The notes beneath the pieces were generated by a model. The model made no database searches and was not told the DNA's origin. It saw nothing but the letters and a program-made list of their open reading frames with translations. 64,000 nt of DNA from Rhizopus arrhizus (Eukaryota; Mucoromycota; Mucoromycetes; Mucorales; Rhizopodaceae): positions 682,001 through 746,000 of the forward strand of contig JAKZZE010000022.1 of assembly GCA_024220505.1 (NCBI GenBank), written 5' to 3'. Each line of letters begins with the position of its first letter. The first letter of the stretch is position 1. The position numbers and the translations under genes are program-made. Positions 60,121 to 64,000 of the stretch are shown here, in pieces.

Positions 60121-61920
60121 CTAAAGAGGAGGTGTAGATACGGGTGATGGAAGATAGCTATTACTTTGATTTGGGCTGATATTTAGTTTCATTGATCCCT
60201 CCTGTTTTGATTGTTGTTCTAGGAGTTGTAGAAGATCCTTGTTATTTTTAGCTTGGATGAACTCTTCATAAGTCTATGTATATCTTTACATTAGAAATCA
60301 TGTCCTCCTTCTCATTTATGTAGACTTACGCATTTATAAGAACCACCTAAGAATATTTGTGGTAGCGCACGGGATTTACTATTTTGTTTTCTCATGTGCT
60401 GTAAAGCAAGTTCACTTTTAGCAACATCAATCACTTTAAACTGAATATTGTTTGATTCTAAAGTCTTGACTATTTCTTCCTCCTCTTGTTTTAACTTGGG
60501 ATTTGTAGAGATACTCGAAGTATATATATGAACCTCTTTAGGGTCACGAGGAGTTAAATCCACAGATTGGGAAGCTTCAGGAGCAGGCCATTTGAATTTA
60601 GAGCTAGGACCACCTGTCTTTCGTAATTTTGGTGTAATTATGTTTTTATCATACTGCTGTAACTCAGATTGCTGTCCCTTTTTCATCACAGAGATTTGTT
60701 CTTGATATGTTTGTTGAAGATGCGCTACTTGAATAGAGTGATTATGCTCATACTGTTCAAACTCATACAAGATCTTGCTGACCTCATCATCCATCGTACT
60801 CTTTGCTTGATTCTCAGCTTGCTTAAGTCTTTCTTTTAAAAGAGAGACATCTTTGTCATACTTGAGTTGAAGTTGATTTAAGTTTTGAACTTGAGTTTGC
60901 TCCAAGCTACGGATTGCTGTGTCATGGCTTTTTTTCAGTTTTTCTAGTTTCTTGTCCTTTTCAGCCATGGCTTTAGCATGTGTCTCGAGTATAGCTTCAT
61001 GTTTCTGCTTTTGAGTCTATGTAACAATGCGTTCATATCGTTTATTTCTCTACTTTTTCATTTTTACCTCGAGTTGATTATTCAATTCTTCTAATTTTTG
61101 CATCAACATACGATCATGTTCAAGATCCATTGTCAATCGATTCAATCGTTTTTGATGATGATCCTCATCTGTTGTAAGTCCTGACTTTGGCTTTCTATCC
61201 CTTCTGTTGATTTGTGCTCGAAGTTCGGCCAATTCGTCTTCTTTTTCGCCCAATCGCTCCATGACCACTTTATTCTTTATAAAGAATTAAATCATCGCAC
61301 TTGCCCGGTTTCTTATATTTGCTTACCGTTTCCTTTAACTCTTCCAATTGAGAGGTAACTTGCGCCAATGCAGGTTTGATCAATTCTGCTCTTTCATTTT
61401 CCCACTGTAATTGAAGCGTTTCCAACTCACATTCCTTTTCTTTTAGCAATTTGTCTTTCGCTGCCAGCAATTGAGCCGTTTGATCCTTTTGTTGAAGCGA
61501 TTCAAGTGTTTCTTTTAAACTTTCCATCTCCTTTTTGGTTTCTTCCAATAGAGCCTCTTTGGTTGCTAACTCTGCTAATGTTTCTTTATACTTCTCCTCC
61601 AGTTCCGGAGAATGGCCTGCTGTCAATTGACTTTTTAATTGTTCAATCTCAGCCGTTTGCTTTGTAAGCATATCCAAATATTCCTTGTTCTTTTACTGTT
61701 AAGTTTATACTGACTTGTTCTTTTTCTTTGATAATTTACCTTTGACTTTAATTCTTCACATTCTTGCTTTATTTGTGATGTTGTATGGTGACTAGCAATG
61801 CTTTCAACTCTATAAAGTGATCCTTTTTATTCAATAAGCATCGGATTGTTTTGAAGCTTCTTACATACCTTGAATAGATAGTCTCTGATCGGATTTCTTT
61901 CTTGAACCTAAGCAAGGCAT
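60121..61920 (-). CDS. Coiled-coil protein with C-terminal SH3BGR/glutaredoxin-like domain
   Basis: Six exons: 61920-61869, 61807-61740, 61689-61327, 61274-61068, 61016-60330, 60273-60121; 509 residues. About 330 residues of almost continuous heptad-type coiled coil (rich in Glu, Lys, Leu, Gln) follow a short basic start MPCLGSRKKSDQRLS. Then a linker with RKTGGPSSKFKWPAPEASQ, and a thioredoxin-fold domain of the SH3BGR type: VHIYTSSISTNPKLK, LESNNIQFKVIDVAKSE, ALPQIFLGGSYKC, YEEFIQAK. The CxxC redox motif is absent, as in SH3BGR proteins, so it is probably a binding module rather than an oxidoreductase. Pro/Ser-rich tail. The coiled-coil plus SH3BGR layout is one I know in some fungal cortex or trafficking proteins, but no firm orthologue is assigned. 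Confidence 0.8.
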
Positions 61921-62069
61921 ATTAGATATATAAAGGAGAAAAGAAGAAAGAGAAAGAAATAAAATAATAACTGGAAATTATTTATTAGCCCCCTGTCTAT
62001 CTTTCCCTCTAATTGTAGTGAAGTTTATTGTGATTATTTAGGAGCAAACATGTGTAAATAAGAGGTTTA

Positions 62070-62070
<1 letters not shown>

Positions 62071-62101
<31 letters not shown>
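62071..62101 (+). repeat. Poly(A) tract, 31 nt
   Basis: Uninterrupted A run about 150 bp upstream of the coiled-coil gene start (which reads the other way). Confidence 0.88.
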
Positions 62102-62103
<2 letters not shown>

Positions 62104-62704
62104 ATCCAACTTTATTAAGGATCGCCTTTCCATTCTCCTTTTATTGAAATCCAAAACAATTAAGAAAATTACCCCCTAAAAACCACTTGCTATATCGGAA
62201 TATTCATCGAAAACCCATAAAGAAAACAGCAAGTACACGATACGATAATACATTATATACTTGATACATAAGGGAAAGGATATAGGCGGAGTTCTTGTTT
62301 CTTCCACGAGCTATTTCAGTGTATATGAAAGAACCCAGATTCTGTATCAAGCCTCTTCTTCTTTTCAGGTAATTGTTAATGAGGATTCAATAATTCTTAA
62401 TTTGGGTATATCATCTTTATTACTGCTTAAAACCCTAATACAATCAAGCCGATAATATCAGCTAGAGCCACAGATTTTAGGCCATCTTTTTACGTGTTTT
62501 ACTTTCACTAGTTCCTCTTTCCCTTTTTTCTTGCTTTTTTAGCTGAAATGCTAAATAGCGCGAGATAAAATAATCAATTTGAGGTGCCTTCTGTTCAATC
62601 TCTATTCTTAAGGAACCTCTATCTCTTTTTGTCTCGTCGTCATCTTCATACTTGGTTTTGCTACAGTGTATCTAAGGCGTTTAAGCTGATACAAAAGTCA
62701 AGCT

Positions 62705-62729
62705 AAAAAAAAAAAAAAAAAAAAAAAAA
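62705..62729 (+). repeat. Poly(A) tract, 25 nt
   Basis: Uninterrupted A run in intergenic DNA. Confidence 0.85.
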
Positions 62730-63353
62730 GCAGACGTCATATGATGTTCACTCTTTAGGAGATCATCATGGGATATGCTTATATCAATAAGGAGAAAGAT
62801 TCTTTAATTGATAGAGAGGAGAGAATAACTATAAAAAAAAAAACGTCAGATTATAAAGTTCCTTTAAGGTAAAATTTGTTCAATTTTAGAATTCAATGGT
62901 TTTAATTCATTACATGCAATAAAACCTATTTGGTTATCTTCCACACAGATTGGGTTTATTGGATGCTTGTTTTATGCTGAGAAATCCTTTAGTAAATTAT
63001 GCATTGACAGCTCTTTAGATGGTATAACAACTGAGCTTAAAAAGTGCTGATATTCACACAGTAAGTGGCGAACAGAATTGATTTAGAGCAATCAACGCAT
63101 AAAGATAATAGAAACAAGTAAAAATATATACTAAGTTAGAATTTTTTTTTATTTTTCGTTACCCTATCTGTTCACACGTCAATTGCGCTGTCTGGCTTGA
63201 AGAATATCAATACAGACATGGGTTGTTACTGACAGCTTTTTATAAAAGAAAAAAAAGGGACATGTTTGATTGATAAATCAATTCTGATGAAAACCAAAAG
63301 AGAAAAAAAAAAAACCACAGTCCATAACTGTTCTTATTTCTTACACTTAAATT

Positions 63354-64000
63354 ATGGCAAAGAAAAAGATCACATCCAGTGCTTCTGCTGAAGAAGCGGG
63401 TATATATTTGCTAGCAAGATGTACACACATATGCTTTAATTCTTGCTTTTTTTTTTTAATAACAGAAAAAGTCATTCTTGAATATATGGCTAAGGTCAAT
63501 CGGCCTTATAGCGCAAGTAAAGAGAGATGATAATTAAAAAACAAAATAAAGGCTATTAAACAATTATGCTAATAGCCGACATATTCAGCAACTTGCACTC
63601 AAAGTATTCAAAAGCACATGTTATAAAAGCATTAGACAAATTGGCCGAAGAAGGGGAATTGTTGTCTAAGCTATACGGCAAAACCTCTATTTATTCTATT
63701 AAACAGAATATTGTCGAGAACAACAAGAGTGAACACATTTTAGATGCAATTGATATTGAAATTAATAAAACCACAGACAAAATGAACACAATCAAAGCTG
63801 AAAATAAGAAACTTGAAGAAGGTAGCCTATTTATTTTGTATACTGGTGTGTAGCCATTCATTATATGTAGAGCTATTCAGACTCAAGAGCGAACCAACGG
63901 CACAAGAGGCCATTGATCTTAATAAACAATACAAAGAAAAAGTAAGAGCATATATACGTTTAAATATAGAAAAATAACTTGTAATTTTATTATGTAGAAT
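63354..64000 (+). CDS. HOP2: Homologous-pairing protein Hop2 (PSMC3IP), 3' end beyond window
   Basis: Exons 63354-63399, 63466-63516, 63576-63821, 63871-63941 and the first bases of the next at 63998-64000. The visible 139 residues: MAKKKITSSASAEEAEKVIL, EYMAKVNRPYSATDIFSNL, KAHVIKALDKLAEEGELLSK, YGKTSIYSIKQN, then coiled coil to LFRLKSEPTAQEAIDL. This is the winged-helix DNA-binding N-terminus (NRPYS..D.F.NL and YGK..IY are hallmark positions) plus the leucine-rich coiled coil that pairs with Mnd1. Hop2-Mnd1 helps Dmc1/Rad51 in meiotic strand exchange, so a meiotic gene is present in this fungus. The rest of the coiled coil and the C-terminus lie to the right. Confidence 0.92.

Larger units (their letters stand above)
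61921..63353. other. Intergenic with two poly(A) tracts
   Basis: Holds A runs at 62071-62101 and 62705-62729. No exon recognised. Confidence 0.5.

Overview
The window is nuclear DNA of a fungus, very probably an early-diverging one of the Mucoromycota (Mucorales-like). The DNA is strongly AT-rich. Nearly every gene is cut by several introns of about 45-75 nt with GT...AG ends, homopolymer A/T tracts are common, and the gene set is fungal (Tvp18, a Cdc10-type septin, Hog1-type MAP kinase, Hal4/Sat4-type kinases, Fpk1/Nrc2-type AGC kinase, Snt1-like SANT protein). The lineage call is inference from gene content and style. No species is claimed.

Layout. 1-2 kb: divergent RNA polymerase subunit RPB12 (cut by the left edge) and eIF2B-beta. 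2-8.9 kb: gene-poor, with a decayed Tc1/mariner-IS630-type transposase (about 3.7-4.5 kb) and a decayed Mtm1-like mitochondrial carrier (8.3-8.8 kb). 9-18 kb, minus strand: a bHLH factor, an Fpk1/Nrc2-like kinase and a large SANT-domain protein. 19.7-26 kb: TVP18 and tropomyosin (convergent, 17 bp apart), a Hal4-like kinase, and a VAP/Scs2 protein. 28.5-41.3 kb: alpha-tubulin, a second Hal4-like kinase, kynurenine aminotransferase, ribosomal protein eL29, a peroxisomal enoyl-CoA hydratase-like protein, a zinc-ribbon/CUE protein, a micro-gene, NAA38 and a Cdc10-type septin. 41.3-51 kb: an Aha1 co-chaperone with an unexpected C-terminal membrane anchor, several unidentified or broken ORFs, U1-70K, poly(A) polymerase and a methyltransferase. 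51-55.6 kb: a decayed accessory block (a multicopy-looking degenerate family and a Gag-like retroelement ORF with an in-frame stop). 56-64 kb: Hog1-type MAPK, NIP7, a coiled-coil/SH3BGR-like protein and the 5' part of HOP2.

The genes are mainly housekeeping: transcription (RPB12, Snt1-like), splicing and polyadenylation (U1-70K, PAP), translation and ribosome making (eIF2B-beta, eL29, NIP7), cytoskeleton (alpha-tubulin, tropomyosin, septin), and signalling (four Ser/Thr kinases). There is no operon logic, but several pairs are tightly packed: septin and Aha1 in tandem 40 bp apart, RPB12/eIF2B-beta and NAA38/septin divergent, and TVP18/tropomyosin convergent.

Exon coordinates were derived by hand from splice signals and reading-frame continuity. 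For every multi-exon gene called complete, the exon lengths sum to a multiple of three. I did not find a clear novel defence or mobile system. The strongest unusual items are the membrane-anchored Aha1, two GC-AG introns (one inside the RRM of U1-70K), a 54-nt intron without stop codons in the CUE gene, and the short tropomyosin.
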